In this document: piece by piece, positions 8,801-18,135 of the stretch
Layout: each line of letters opens with the position of its first letter
Position numbering within the stretch: the stretch's first letter is position 1
NCBI GenBank assembly: GCA_002706085.1
Contig: PAJO01000021.1
Location: 35,551 to 99,550, forward strand
Reading direction: 5' to 3'
Length of the DNA stretch: 64,000 nucleotides
DNA from: Alcanivoracaceae bacterium
GTDB lineage: Bacteria; Pseudomonadota; Gammaproteobacteria; Pseudomonadales; Alcanivoracaceae
The notes under the pieces: model-generated
What the model was told of the DNA's origin: nothing
Seen by the model: only the letters and a program-made list of their open reading frames with translations
The model's database searches: none
Position numbers and translations under genes: made by a program

Positions 8801-10945
8801 CCAGAGGCCTTCTTTGGGTTGTTTCTTGAGGGCGATGGTGGGGTAGACCTCGCGGCGGGCGCCGATGAGGCTGTTGCCGGTGAACAGCTGGTAGCCGAAC
8901 CAGGGCACGGTGTGGCCGCCGCTGAGGGCGTTGAGCCAGAGGGAGACTTCGGCCAGCTCTACGGCGATGGGGTTGAGATCGACGCCGTAGACATTGTGAT
9001 CGGCGATGTGCATTTTGACCCGCTGGAGTTCCTGCTGGTAATCCTCGTGGGGGATGCGCCGTCCGAGCTCCTGCTGTTTGCGGGTGAGGTAGGCTTCGCT
9101 GAGCTGGTTGACGGCTTCGTTCAAGAAGGCGGCGCTGCCCATAGCCGGCTCGCAGACGGTGAGGTTGAGGATGTCGTCGGCGGTGACGTCGTCTGTCAGC
9201 CGTTCCTTGAGGGTGTATTTCACCAGGCTCTTGGTGAGCACTTCCGGGGTGTAGTAACTGGCGGACTTTTCCCGGTCGCGCCCGGCCATACGGTAGATGA
9301 ACTTGCCTTTGGGGTGCAGGCGCAGGCTCTTGCGGCCTTCGCTGTCCCTGTCGTAGACCCGTTCCTGGTCGTCGAACTCGTCCAGTTGTTCGCGGGTGAC
9401 GAAGTAACCGGTGTCCAGCTCGTCGGGGTTGATGTTGTTGCCCTTGGGGGCGACTTCGTAGAGGTCTTCGGTGGCGAAGAAGCCACGGTAGCTGAGCAGG
9501 GCTTCGTACACGGCACCGAGCTGGTTAATGCCGAGCTGGGTGTAGCTGACGCGGGCACGGCGCTTTTTCCCCTTCTGTTTTCGGGTGAGCGACATGCTCT
9601 CAATGACCTGCTGCAGGGTGACGTTGCTGAACACCACCTTGTTGAGCAGGGGCGTTTTGGCCGGGTCGAACAGGTGGCTGTCGAGGCCCTGCAGGGTGAA
9701 GGCGTTGCCGGTGCTTTCGTGGTACTGGTCGACCTGGCGGCTGATCTGGTGGCCGTTGTAGATGAGGCCGAACATGCGTTGCAGGCTGTCGTGGAAGTAG
9801 CGGCCCTGCTGGCTGGCTTCGGTGGTGAGGCGCACCATTTCCAGGTCGCGCAGGCTGTCGAGGCTGTAACCCTGACGCCAGGTGTCGTCATCCGGCAGGT
9901 AGCCCAGCTCCGGGCGGGCTTCGATGTAGAACAGGAACAGGATGCGGTACATGTAACGCAGGCATTCCCGGGAGAGCTGGCCGGCATCGAGGGCGTTGCT
10001 GCCGGTGTAGATGCCTTCCTTGCGGTCGCGGGCCTGTTCGATGAGCTGGCTGGCCGCTTCGTTGCCGAGCAGTTCGATGGCCTGGCGCAGGGCGTACTTC
10101 AGGTCGTCGGAGACGGCGAAGGCGTGTTTGTGGCTGTTTTCGTCGAGGCTGTCGAGGCGGCTCTGGCCTTCGCGGGGGGCCAGGCTGTCGCGGTGCAGCA
10201 ATACAGCGGTGGCCTTGATGGTCTTGTCGTCGCGGCGACCGAGGATCTCTTCCCAGTCGAAGCGCAGCATGCGGTTCTGGGACCATTTGTAGCGGTCGAT
10301 GAGGATGCCCTGACGGTCGCTGATAAGCAGCACCCAGCGGGGCGGGTTTTCATGGTGCGGATTCTGGCGGAAGACGGCCTCGTTGAGGATGCTGTACCAG
10401 TCGCTGCCCTTGAGTTTGTCGTGATGGGGGCCGGCGCCGACGAACTGGCTTTTGTGCAGGGTGAGGGAGAGCGGGTCTTCGCCTTCGTTGTGTTGATCCA
10501 GGGCGCCAAGCACCCAGAGCTGATCGCCCAGGGCAGCCAGCACGGGGAGTTCCGTGTTGGCGGCAATGGTGCGGTTTTCCGGCTGGTAGGGGATGCCGAG
10601 TACGGTGAGCAAGAATTCAAAGAATTCCCGCTGCAGGGCGATGCGCTGTTCGACGGTGCGCTCACTCTTGAGTTTGTGGCGCAGGGCAAAGTAATCCTGG
10701 TTCAGGTTGCGCAGGGACCGGTGGGGGCTGCTGAAGGCAAAGCCGCCGGCGGCCTCGTTGATGGTTTTGCCTGCGGCTTCGGCTTTTTCGCGCTGGGCCT
10801 GGCGGGCGGCATCTTCTTCGCTGTCCCAGGCCTTGATGGTATCGGCAAAGTCACCCTGAAACACTTCGGCCAGGTAGTGGGCACTGAAGAATTCGTTGTC
10901 GTTGGTGAGGCCGATAAAAGTGGCGGCGCTGTCTTGTACTGCCAT
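5840..10945 (-). CDS. Very large N6-adenine DNA methyltransferase (Eco57I/PglX/DrmMI-like)
   Basis: A 1701-residue protein with gamma-type adenine methyltransferase motifs: SASYYTP near residue 563, SAM-binding EPAMGSAAFLNEAV near 590, GVDLNPIAVELAEVSLWLN near 640, and catalytic NPPW near 1028. Large N- and C-terminal regions flank this core and probably handle target recognition; no PD-(D/E)XK nuclease motif stands out. It follows the helicase gene by 27 bp with the same AGGACAAC ribosome site, so the pair is one operon. Size and helicase linkage recall PglX (BREX) and DrmMI (DISARM), but PglZ, BrxC, DrmA, DrmB and DrmC are absent. A REP-like unit is embedded in frame near residue 736. Confidence 0.9.
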   Translation of the reverse strand: MAVQDSAATFIGLTNDNEFFSAHYLAEVFQGDFADTIKAWDSEEDAARQAQREKAEAAGKTINEAAGGFAFSSPHRSLRNLNQDYFALRHKLKSERTVEQRIALQREFFEFLLTVLGIPYQPENRTIAANTELPVLAALGDQLWVLGALDQHNEGEDPLSLTLHKSQFVGAGPHHDKLKGSDWYSILNEAVFRQNPHHENPPRWVLLISDRQGILIDRYKWSQNRMLRFDWEEILGRRDDKTIKATAVLLHRDSLAPREGQSRLDSLDENSHKHAFAVSDDLKYALRQAIELLGNEAASQLIEQARDRKEGIYTGSNALDAGQLSRECLRYMYRILFLFYIEARPELGYLPDDDTWRQGYSLDSLRDLEMVRLTTEASQQGRYFHDSLQRMFGLIYNGHQISRQVDQYHESTGNAFTLQGLDSHLFDPAKTPLLNKVVFSNVTLQQVIESMSLTRKQKGKKRRARVSYTQLGINQLGAVYEALLSYRGFFATEDLYEVAPKGNNINPDELDTGYFVTREQLDEFDDQERVYDRDSEGRKSLRLHPKGKFIYRMAGRDREKSASYYTPEVLTKSLVKYTLKERLTDDVTADDILNLTVCEPAMGSAAFLNEAVNQLSEAYLTRKQQELGRRIPHEDYQQELQRVKMHIADHNVYGVDLNPIAVELAEVSLWLNALSGGHTVPWFGYQLFTGNSLIGARREVYPTIALKKQPKEGLWYNNAPRRLSPESLNSDAAVGACLQANPGNAEGEPNKKDSGPRKENEIYHFLLPDPGMVGYNDKVAKQLRPDAFKTIKAWKKDFCAPLDDSEIRILQDLSAAVDRLWREHTQMLTQDRKRTEDTYPLWGQEQVQEHHTSTREKDDIRTTGIFNTHARIASPYRRLKLAMDYWCALWFWPLDKVDALPDRQKWLFDLNTILNSAGTFQFAAEQESLMPEGEDNAAPSQQEAGLFEKPVEDLFASEAPQQTLREETRAAQAVSTPRGELNLEKLFRNPVFATLKMANELGEHYRFFHWELAFSDLFANRGGFDITLGNPPWRKVEWQEGGVLGDYNPAFVLHKLSAKQLTDEREAAFERSPELEQAWFAELAEAEGSQAFLNGTQNYPQLKGVQTNLYKCFLPRAWVNVNGQGVSGFLHPEGIYDDPKGGGFRREVYRRLRGHFQFANAFFLFAEVHDQTRFGINVYGPIFDVPEFTSMSNVFLPKTIDESFAHNGKGEVPGIKYESSEEAGGSKVLWNTNGHRDRIIEIGQHELALFAQLYDEAGTDALEARLPALHARQLTNVLEKFAAYPRRLGDLKSQYFSTVMFDETYAQRDGTIKRDTQFSAESEQWVLSGPHFFVGSPFYKTPRVECTQNSHYDILDLQTLPDDYLPRTNYVPACESTTYRDRTPRVPWVEEGEHRERLVTDYYRLVNREMIGPSSERTLITTVIPKGAAHINTCLCSAFKSEKTMLDYFSMTLSVVLDYRVKSTGMGHANTSLINQLPVLTDGRVRDALHVRSMALVSITNQYAELWQSNWQESFRQQHWATRESIAPLPQDFFANLSPEWQRNNALRTDYARRQALVEIDVLVAQALGLTLEELLTIYRVQFPVMRQYEAETWYDQTGRIVFTPSKGLVGVGLPRKASNKELKEGTHYALHTPDRTETGIALGWEDIQHLTEGTVTKTCMDDTLPGGPTERTIQYHAPFFKPDREEDYRMAWEIFSNNES
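8724..8748. repeat. REP-like unit inside the methyltransferase gene
   Basis: The sequence TCGCTTGCAGGCAAGCTCC followed by TACAG is a small hairpin (GCTTGC/GCAAGC) with the tail typical of extragenic REP units. A near-identical unit lies between hrcA and grpE at 60679-60702. Here it is read through as VGACLQANPGN with no frame disruption. Confidence 0.7.
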
Positions 10946-10972
10946 GGGGCGTTGTCCTGTTTAACCTGTTCG

Positions 10973-13876
10973 TTAGCCGTGGGCGCGGGTGAAGGCGGCA
11001 ATGATCTGGATGTAGGGCACCGGCTCGATGGTGAGGGTGTCGCTGACCCAGGTCTGGTAATCATTGAAGATCCGGTCAATGCGGCTGGTGCGCTCTTCCC
11101 TTCTGGCGGCCTTGAAGTGCTCTGCCTGCTGGGAGCCCTGCAGTTGTAGCTCCAGCTGGGTGAGCTGGCGATCCTTGAGGGCAGCCAGTTCGGCCAGTTT
11201 TTCATCCAGTTGCGGCTGGGTGGCTTCGGTAAAGGCCTGCTGGCGTTGCTGCATTTCCCTGCGGGCGGCCTGAATGACCGGCTGGCGCAGGGCTTGCAGT
11301 GCTTCGAGGTTTACCGGCTGGGCGCGGTTGGGCAGTTTGCTGTCCAGTTGCAGGGCCTGTAGCCAGTCACGGGCGGGCAGCACTTCTGTAACGGCTCCGC
11401 CCTGGCAGCGAATGGCGAACCATTCCCAGATGACCGGGTGGGCCTTGCGGTTGGGGATCAGTCCGCTGACCAGGAAGACGCTTTCCTCCGGCTGGAGCTG
11501 CTGTTTGACGGCTTCGGTATCGGGCAGGGCCAGCACCGGGGCGCTGTGGCGCGCCACCTGGGCGAGCAGTTTGTCCTGCAGCCACTGGATGGCCGGGTGC
11601 TGGGGCCAGAGGTAGTGGAGCTTGGGCCAGGCGTTTTCGTCCTGGCGGCTGCGGCGGATTTCCTGCTCGAAACGGGGCTTGTCGGCGGTGAGCACCAGGG
11701 TGCCGTTGTCCGGGCTGATTTCCGGGGGCAGGAAGCGGAAGCGGTAGTCGAGATCATCCGGGGGCGTGAGGGTGAGCGTCTGGCGTTCGTTATTGACGCT
11801 GACGCTGACCTGGTTGCGCTCGCGGTTGATGGCTTCCAGGGCCTGACGGGCGAATTCGTAATCGTTGGGGAAGAGGCTGAAGTCTTCTACGGTGTGCTGC
11901 TCTGCCTGCTCCGGGGTTTTCGGCTGGCTGGCTTCCGGGTTGAGGAACAGGGACAGCAGATCATCTCCTTCGTTGCTGTCTTCCGGCTGGTAGTGCTGAT
12001 CGAAGTCGTCCGCGTTCATGCCTTCGGCCATGGCCTCTTCGGTGAGCCTTTCTTCCTGCTCACTGTCGTGGACCTTCATGAAGGTAGCCGGGTCGCCGAT
12101 GTTCTTGTAGGCCTGCTCGTCTTTTTCCTTGAGGATTTCCAGAATGCGCAGATCCCCTTTGACCGTGGGATTATCGCTCTGGTTGATCAGGTAGGTGATG
12201 ATCGGGGTCTGTTCCTGACCATAGCGGTCTACCCGGCCGTTACGCTGCTGGAACACCATGAGGGACCAGGGCAGGTCGAAGTGGACCAGGCGGTGAGACA
12301 GGTAGTGCAGGTTGATACCTTCCGAGGCCACATCGGAACAGAGCAGCACGCGCAGTTTCGATTCGGGCTTGCCGAATTCTTCCACGATACTCTGCTGCTC
12401 CACGTCGCTCATGCCGCCGTGGAGGATCTGCACCGAATCCGCCTTGAGCTTCATGTCACCGGCCAGCTGGTCGTTTAGCCATTTGAGGGTTTCGATGCGC
12501 TCACTGAAGATGACCAGGCGATCTTCGCTGTCGGTTTTCTTCCAGCCGTAGTCTTTGCTTTTCAGCAGCTTGACCAGGGACTGGTATTTGCTGAAGGCCG
12601 CCGGGGTGACATTGCGCAGGGCCAGCAGCAGGGATTTCAGACTCTGGATTTCGTGCTGTTCGTCTTCGCTGACCTGGGCTTTTTTCTGCAGTTTGGCGAT
12701 GCGCTGCTGCACGGAAATGTCCGCCGCTGCCGGCGAGCTGAAGATGGCTTTCTGCAGGCCGATGCGGACCAGCTGGCCGTTCTTGGTCTGGCTGTGTTCG
12801 CCCCGGTAGGTAAAGGGCACATCCAGCAGGGCCTGGTAGGCGGCTTCCTCTTCCGGGGAAGCGTTCATGTGGATGTCCTTGACCACGCGCTCCTTGAATT
12901 CCTGCTGCACCTGATCGCGAATATCTTTCTTGAAGCGGCGAATCACCAGCCCCTTGTCGCTGAAGTCTTCGCGGGCGTAGTCATCCGGATCGCTGATGGC
13001 GGTGGGATCAAGCATGTTCATCAGGCTGGCGAAGGATTTTGCCTTGCCGTCATGGGGGGTGGCCGACAGCATGATGAGCGTGTCTGAACGGCCCGCCAGC
13101 AACTGTGCCAGGCGGGCGCGCTGGGAGCTGCTGCCCCGCTCTGCCACGTTGTGGCATTCGTCGATGACGATGATGTCCCAGTAGGCCTGCTCCAGGTGGC
13201 GGCGGTATTCGTTGTCCTGCTTGAGGGTGTCGATGGAGATAATCGACTTGTCGTAATAGTAGAAGGGGTTGTGGTTGCCGGGGATGTTGTTACGCACCCG
13301 CTGCAGGCCCTGGGAGTCGAGCCGGGTGAGCGGGATGGTGAAGCGGTTCCACATTTCCTTCTGGAACTGGGTCATCATGCTTTTCAAGGTGAGCACAAGG
13401 ATACGCCTGCCCCGGCCACGGCGCATGAGTTCGGTCATCAGGATGCCCGCTTCCAGGGTTTTCCCCAGGCCGACGGCATCGGCAATGAGAATACGCTGGC
13501 GGGGCTGGTTCAGTGCCTGGAGGGCAGGATCAAGCTGGTAGGCCACCGGGTCCATGGCGGCCTTGTGGCCAAGATGGATGCGCTGATCCGCCGGGGTTAT
13601 CTGGCGCAGCTGGGCTTCGATGAACAGGCGGCTTTTCTCAAAGCCGGGGCTCATGTCCTGCTCGAAACGGGTTTCGGCTGGGTCCAGTACCTGAATCGCC
13701 TCGGCCTCTTCCTCCAGCCGGCTGAGAAAACGCGCACTCTTGCCGTTAACCAGCTCGGACAGGCCATCCACGGTGAGGATATAGCCGCCATCGTCGCTGG
13801 GATCCGCACGGCGAACGATCCACTCGCAATCGCGGATGACGACGCGGGCGCCGGGGGCGTAGAGGGTACTGCTCAT
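10973..13876 (-). CDS. Snf2/DrmD-like superfamily 2 helicase
   Basis: A 967-residue Swi2/Snf2-type ATPase. Motif I is DAVGLGKTLEAGI (near residue 132), motif II is DECHN (near 240), motif III is MLSATPHDGK, and motifs V-VI are SEGINLHYLSH and QQRNGRVDRYGQ (near 545). The N-terminal 100 residues carry a small beta-rich domain and the C-terminal 350 are unlike standard helicases. The family translocates on double-stranded DNA in DISARM-like and related defence loci. It is flanked by a different Snf2 helicase and by the methyltransferase, with short gaps (48 and 27 bp). The two helicases share domain order but differ throughout, so they are not a recent duplication. Confidence 0.9.
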   Translation of the reverse strand: MSSTLYAPGARVVIRDCEWIVRRADPSDDGGYILTVDGLSELVNGKSARFLSRLEEEAEAIQVLDPAETRFEQDMSPGFEKSRLFIEAQLRQITPADQRIHLGHKAAMDPVAYQLDPALQALNQPRQRILIADAVGLGKTLEAGILMTELMRRGRGRRILVLTLKSMMTQFQKEMWNRFTIPLTRLDSQGLQRVRNNIPGNHNPFYYYDKSIISIDTLKQDNEYRRHLEQAYWDIIVIDECHNVAERGSSSQRARLAQLLAGRSDTLIMLSATPHDGKAKSFASLMNMLDPTAISDPDDYAREDFSDKGLVIRRFKKDIRDQVQQEFKERVVKDIHMNASPEEEAAYQALLDVPFTYRGEHSQTKNGQLVRIGLQKAIFSSPAAADISVQQRIAKLQKKAQVSEDEQHEIQSLKSLLLALRNVTPAAFSKYQSLVKLLKSKDYGWKKTDSEDRLVIFSERIETLKWLNDQLAGDMKLKADSVQILHGGMSDVEQQSIVEEFGKPESKLRVLLCSDVASEGINLHYLSHRLVHFDLPWSLMVFQQRNGRVDRYGQEQTPIITYLINQSDNPTVKGDLRILEILKEKDEQAYKNIGDPATFMKVHDSEQEERLTEEAMAEGMNADDFDQHYQPEDSNEGDDLLSLFLNPEASQPKTPEQAEQHTVEDFSLFPNDYEFARQALEAINRERNQVSVSVNNERQTLTLTPPDDLDYRFRFLPPEISPDNGTLVLTADKPRFEQEIRRSRQDENAWPKLHYLWPQHPAIQWLQDKLLAQVARHSAPVLALPDTEAVKQQLQPEESVFLVSGLIPNRKAHPVIWEWFAIRCQGGAVTEVLPARDWLQALQLDSKLPNRAQPVNLEALQALRQPVIQAARREMQQRQQAFTEATQPQLDEKLAELAALKDRQLTQLELQLQGSQQAEHFKAARREERTSRIDRIFNDYQTWVSDTLTIEPVPYIQIIAAFTRAHG

Positions 13877-13924
13877 GGGTTGTTGTCCTGTGCTATCGCA
13901 TGCAAATTCTGGTTTTTCATCTTC

Positions 13925-16753
13925 TTACTCCGCCCCTTGCGGCTTACCCTTCCAGCCCGCCGTTAGCCACTGCATCTGGTCTGGCAGCAGGGTCTGAGAG
14001 CATTGCTCAGCAAGGTATTTTTCGACGCAGGCGTTGGCCAGCTTGAGGGCTGCCTTTCGCTGTTCCTTGTCTGTGTCGACCTGCTGTGACGGTGAGCATG
14101 GCTGCATCAGCCACTGGCTGATCCAGGGCGGATTGAGGGTAGCTGCGCCGTTATCCAGTGCCACCATGGCCAGCTCCTGACGGGCGCGCCGACCACGATC
14201 ATTCTGCCAGCGGGCCACGGCAACAATGATGGATTCTGACTGGTAGCCGGCACCCATTACTGAAGTGCCGCCAAAATCATACTTGCGCGCCTGCTTGATG
14301 AGGTTTTTGAAAAGCCAGTTATCCATGTTCATGGGTAACAGATCTGGCTTTTTGGCAGCCAGCGTTCGATCAAAGGTCAGCCCGAAGCGGCTGCGTGAAA
14401 CGCCCATGGATTGCATGGCCGCTTCGCCGAGCCTGATCTGCCAAATGAGTCCGTTGTGGGTTTTTTCCAGAATCTCGAATCCGGCAATACTTGCCATGCC
14501 CTCTATGAAGGCCTGCAGGTGATCCAGGGTGATGACCAACTCTCCCGAGACCTCTTTGCTGTCCAGATTCACCGCATACTTGAACAAATCATGCTGTTCT
14601 GCCGCGGCATTTTTTGCGCGATCCAGCGCTTCGTTAATGCGCTCACTGGTTCGCTCCATCTTATCACTGGCGGCTTGTGCCAATACTTCTTCAATATCGA
14701 CCAGATCCGCCAGCTCACCCAAAACGTCCTCTTTGATAGCATCGTTGAATTCATGCTTTTGGACACTTGCCATATCCTGGGCCACGGCTTCCAGGCGGTC
14801 ATAGAGAATACTGAGCACCTGCTCGTCCGCACTGTCGGACTGATGGACATTGAAGACCACGACCCGCTTCTTTTGGCCATAGCGATAAAGCCGCCCTACA
14901 CGCTGAACCAGCCGCATGGGGTTCCAGGGCAGATCGTAGTTCACCATGATGTGGCAACGATGCTGAAGGTTGATGCCTTCGCCGCCCGCCTCGGTGGACA
15001 CGAGGAACTGGGCACCGTCCTCTTCTTCAAAGGTGGCAATAGCTTCCCGCCGCTCTTGCATGTCCATGCCACCATGGATAAGAACACAGCTACCGGGACC
15101 AAAGCGATCATCCAGTGCCGCTTTGACCCATTGCTGGGTACTCCGATACTCGGTGAAAACGAGGATTTTTTCCCGGGGGTTTTCCTTGATAACGATTTCC
15201 ACCAGGCCATTCATAAAGGCGTGGCGCTTGGCGTCATTTGCCTCCAGGTCTGCAGCCTTTTCGATCAACTCTGCAAGGATTTTTTCCTCACCAGGAAAGA
15301 AGGGTGATGCCTCCGTCTTCCGGGTCGCCGCTTCTTCCTGCTCCCCCTGATAACGCTCGTCATCATAGGGACGATCCATACTCGCCTCTTCCCCCTTCAG
15401 GCGCTCAAGCCGTCTTACCAGAGCAGCGTGAATGGCCGCCACGCTGGATGCAGCCAGCTTGCGATAGACCGTCATTACAAAGCCGATGGCTCGGCCTGTG
15501 TTATTTCCACTCTTCTCCTGCGCCGCATAGCCTTTGCGAAGATAAGCACGAAGTTCTTTATCAAACTCCACGGCATCTTCCGAAAGCGGAACATCAATCT
15601 GGCGTACGGTTTTTCCATGAAACAGGAAATTGCCGTCCATATCAGTTACATCTGCCTTGTAATTGCGGATGATCATGTCGCCGATAATTTCGGGGTTAAT
15701 CTTCAGGGTGCGGATTTCGCTTTTTCTTTCCGGGGCCAGAAGTTCCAGCAAGGCTCCAAAGCTGTCCTGCTTGCCTTGATGAGGAGTGGCGGTCAATAGC
15801 AACACATTCTTTGAGCGTTGCCGCAATTTCTGGAGCATGCTGTAGCGCTGACTGGCATCGAGCCTGTTGCCATACTCCCGACGACTGAGTCGGTGAGCTT
15901 CGTCAACGATGATCAGATCCCAGTTATCAGCCTGCAAGAGTGTCTCGAGGTGCTCATCCTGCTTTAGGCGATCCATGGAGCCTATAACATGGTCTTCCTT
16001 TTTCCAGTCCCGGGGATCGTGAATCTGGAATTCATCGCCGTAAATTCTGAAACGCTCGAAACCGAATTTTCCGTACAGCTCTTCTTTCCACTGGCGTGTG
16101 AGGCCTGCCGGGGTGATGATGAGGACGCGCTCAGCCTCCCCTTTTGCCATAGCCGCATGAAGCAGCAGCCCCACCTCAATGGTCTTACCCAGGCCCACGT
16201 CATCGGCAATCAGCCAGTTGTAATGACCTGACCCAATGATGTGATGCACCAAGTGAATCTGGTGTGGCAGCGGATCTACATCAAAGGTCGCCAGGGCCCC
16301 TGTGTTTTCGTTCCATAGCTGGATAGCCCAGGAAAGCAGGCGAAGACGCTGGCGCTCTTCATCACCGGCTACGTTGAACTTCCCCAGGGTAAAGCCATGC
16401 AAGGCACCACGGACTTGTCTTAATCGCTGCCAGGGCAGCCAGACTCGGTGGTTGTTTTCCTGAAATTCGACCAGCAGCTGGGTATGTCCGGCCACTTCCC
16501 GGGTCGTACAAACAACACCTGTGCCAAGTGAATCCTGGGTCGCCCTCACAGGCCGGTGCTCGACCTCTGCCCCACGCATGAAACCCGAGACAAGATCGCC
16601 CTCAGGATGCATGACATCCGCCTTTCGCTGCACCCAGAACACCTTGACTCTTGCCGGCACGTCTGCAGACACTTTCTTGACGACACCAATGTCCCTGACA
16701 TCCTGACTATCCTTATGGCGGACAATTGCTCCTTCCACTACCGGGATTACCAT
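13925..16753 (-). CDS. Second Snf2-type superfamily 2 helicase
   Basis: A 942-residue ATPase with motif I DDVGLGKTIEVGL (near residue 185), motif II DEAHR (near 285), motif III LLTATPHQGK and motifs V-VI GGEGINLQH and VQRVGRLYRYGQ (near 622). The N-terminal 100 residues form two SH3/Tudor-like beta segments (VVEGAIVRHK, VWLPWQRLRQV), as in RapA- and DrmD-type proteins. Its start overlaps the end of the TPR gene by 7 bp, so translation is coupled. A likely role is DNA translocation or remodelling for the methyltransferase complex, by analogy with DISARM; the exact task is inferred. Confidence 0.9.
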   Translation of the reverse strand: MVIPVVEGAIVRHKDSQDVRDIGVVKKVSADVPARVKVFWVQRKADVMHPEGDLVSGFMRGAEVEHRPVRATQDSLGTGVVCTTREVAGHTQLLVEFQENNHRVWLPWQRLRQVRGALHGFTLGKFNVAGDEERQRLRLLSWAIQLWNENTGALATFDVDPLPHQIHLVHHIIGSGHYNWLIADDVGLGKTIEVGLLLHAAMAKGEAERVLIITPAGLTRQWKEELYGKFGFERFRIYGDEFQIHDPRDWKKEDHVIGSMDRLKQDEHLETLLQADNWDLIIVDEAHRLSRREYGNRLDASQRYSMLQKLRQRSKNVLLLTATPHQGKQDSFGALLELLAPERKSEIRTLKINPEIIGDMIIRNYKADVTDMDGNFLFHGKTVRQIDVPLSEDAVEFDKELRAYLRKGYAAQEKSGNNTGRAIGFVMTVYRKLAASSVAAIHAALVRRLERLKGEEASMDRPYDDERYQGEQEEAATRKTEASPFFPGEEKILAELIEKAADLEANDAKRHAFMNGLVEIVIKENPREKILVFTEYRSTQQWVKAALDDRFGPGSCVLIHGGMDMQERREAIATFEEEDGAQFLVSTEAGGEGINLQHRCHIMVNYDLPWNPMRLVQRVGRLYRYGQKKRVVVFNVHQSDSADEQVLSILYDRLEAVAQDMASVQKHEFNDAIKEDVLGELADLVDIEEVLAQAASDKMERTSERINEALDRAKNAAAEQHDLFKYAVNLDSKEVSGELVITLDHLQAFIEGMASIAGFEILEKTHNGLIWQIRLGEAAMQSMGVSRSRFGLTFDRTLAAKKPDLLPMNMDNWLFKNLIKQARKYDFGGTSVMGAGYQSESIIVAVARWQNDRGRRARQELAMVALDNGAATLNPPWISQWLMQPCSPSQQVDTDKEQRKAALKLANACVEKYLAEQCSQTLLPDQMQWLTAGWKGKPQGAE

Positions 16754-18135
16754 TGGCTGTCCTCTGACTCTCGATAGATGTTGAAATTAAAGGGCTCTGG
16801 TCTGTGCCATTGCTCCCATCCATCGTCGTCTTGCTCAAAAAATTCGTATTCGATATAGGCCGGCGGCGGCTGCCCACAGCACAGGGCCATGTCTTCCATA
16901 TGGTCGAGAATATGCTGCAGGTAATACGAGAAGATCGGGAATGCAGCGATCTTTTCAGCAGATGCATTCCAGTCCTGGAAGCAGTCTTCGACAAAAAGCA
17001 GCACCTCGGCCGCATCGTCCGCCTTGAGTGCTCTGGTGAGATCCAGCGCCAGGCGCCAGGATATATTGGGCCAGCCATCTTCCGCTTCCTGCTTCCGGTA
17101 GGTTCGGTTATACCCTCCGGAACCCCATATTTTTCTCAGCTCATGCAGTACGTGCAGCTCTGCAGGAGTTACCTGTTTTTTGACCAGCAGTTCCCGCAAG
17201 GCAGACTGGGTCTTGCCGTGGCTACGGTGATGCGCAAGCACATCCACCAGGATTCCCATATCTTTCTTCAGCCACTCACCTTCAACGGCAAGCCCTGCTG
17301 CGATGCCTTCCGCTTTTTCCCTGTGCGTCAGGCGCTCGGGGAGCTCTTCAGGCTCATCATCCTGGCCCAGATCTTCCGGGTCCAATTCGATATAGAAACT
17401 TTCGAGGTCGTCATCACCTTCTTCGTCCGCCTCTTCAAACAGATCGACGATGCCCTCGCCAAACTCCTCATCGTCCGCCAGTGTGATGGCCTCTTCATCT
17501 TCCAGGTCATCCACAACTGCAATGTCAGCGGGCTCTTCAGCTTCAAAATCAGGGATGTCAGCCAGCTCATCGACCGCATCCAGCACCTCATCATCTTCAA
17601 TATTCCCGATGAGATCCTCAGCAGGTTGACCACTTTCTACCGCCTTGAACGGTTCGCTTTCCTCTGCATCCCCCTCAGGCTCTGCCAATGTCGCTTCTGG
17701 CAACTCACTGTCTATGAAGGGTGAGATGTCTTCCAGAATGTCAGCAACTTCTGGCTCCTCTGTAGATTCACTGCTGAATACTTGCGAACCCTGTCCTTGC
17801 TGCCGGGAGTCGTCATCATTGGCGGCCTGTGGCTGAACGACCGGGACGCCATACTCGTAATCCAGTTCCAGAGCGGGCTCTTCTTCAGAGGAGCTCACCA
17901 GGTAAGCCGCATCCTCCTCATCAAAATCAGCAGCAACCTCGTGGTGTTGCAAGGAGTAACGCAGCCAATAAGCGGCTTTTTCAGGCTGTTTAAGACCCCG
18001 GTAAAGACGGCCAAGGGCTGCTGCAACCCTCATGTCCCGTGGCTGGGCAGCCATATGGGCTTCCAGCAACTCTGCAGCCTGTTCAAGACTGCCACCCCTG
18101 AACAGGGTTTGGGCACGCAACAGCACCTCCATCAT
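16747..18135 (-). CDS. TPR protein with long acidic linker
   Basis: A 462-residue protein in three parts. Residues about 1-70 look like tetratricopeptide helices (LFRGGSLEQAAELLEAH, LGRLYRGLKQPEKAAYWL). Residues about 90-270 are extremely acidic and probably disordered, rich in E, D, S and P. The C-terminal 190 residues are helical and globular. No enzyme motif is seen, so a scaffold or adaptor is the simplest reading. ATG at 18135 overlaps the HEPN stop (TAATG), and the end overlaps the helicase start by 7 bp, so HEPN, TPR and helicase are translationally coupled and probably act together. Confidence 0.75.
   Translation of the reverse strand: MMEVLLRAQTLFRGGSLEQAAELLEAHMAAQPRDMRVAAALGRLYRGLKQPEKAAYWLRYSLQHHEVAADFDEEDAAYLVSSSEEEPALELDYEYGVPVVQPQAANDDDSRQQGQGSQVFSSESTEEPEVADILEDISPFIDSELPEATLAEPEGDAEESEPFKAVESGQPAEDLIGNIEDDEVLDAVDELADIPDFEAEEPADIAVVDDLEDEEAITLADDEEFGEGIVDLFEEADEEGDDDLESFYIELDPEDLGQDDEPEELPERLTHREKAEGIAAGLAVEGEWLKKDMGILVDVLAHHRSHGKTQSALRELLVKKQVTPAELHVLHELRKIWGSGGYNRTYRKQEAEDGWPNISWRLALDLTRALKADDAAEVLLFVEDCFQDWNASAEKIAAFPIFSYYLQHILDHMEDMALCCGQPPPAYIEYEFFEQDDDGWEQWHRPEPFNFNIYRESEDSQW

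Noticed and set aside
8819..11149. A 776-codon open frame on the plus strand
   Set aside because: It is antisense to the methyltransferase; its composition (Gly/Val/Ala/Phe/Glu-rich) is the usual mirror of a GC-rich gene and no motif or ribosome site is seen.
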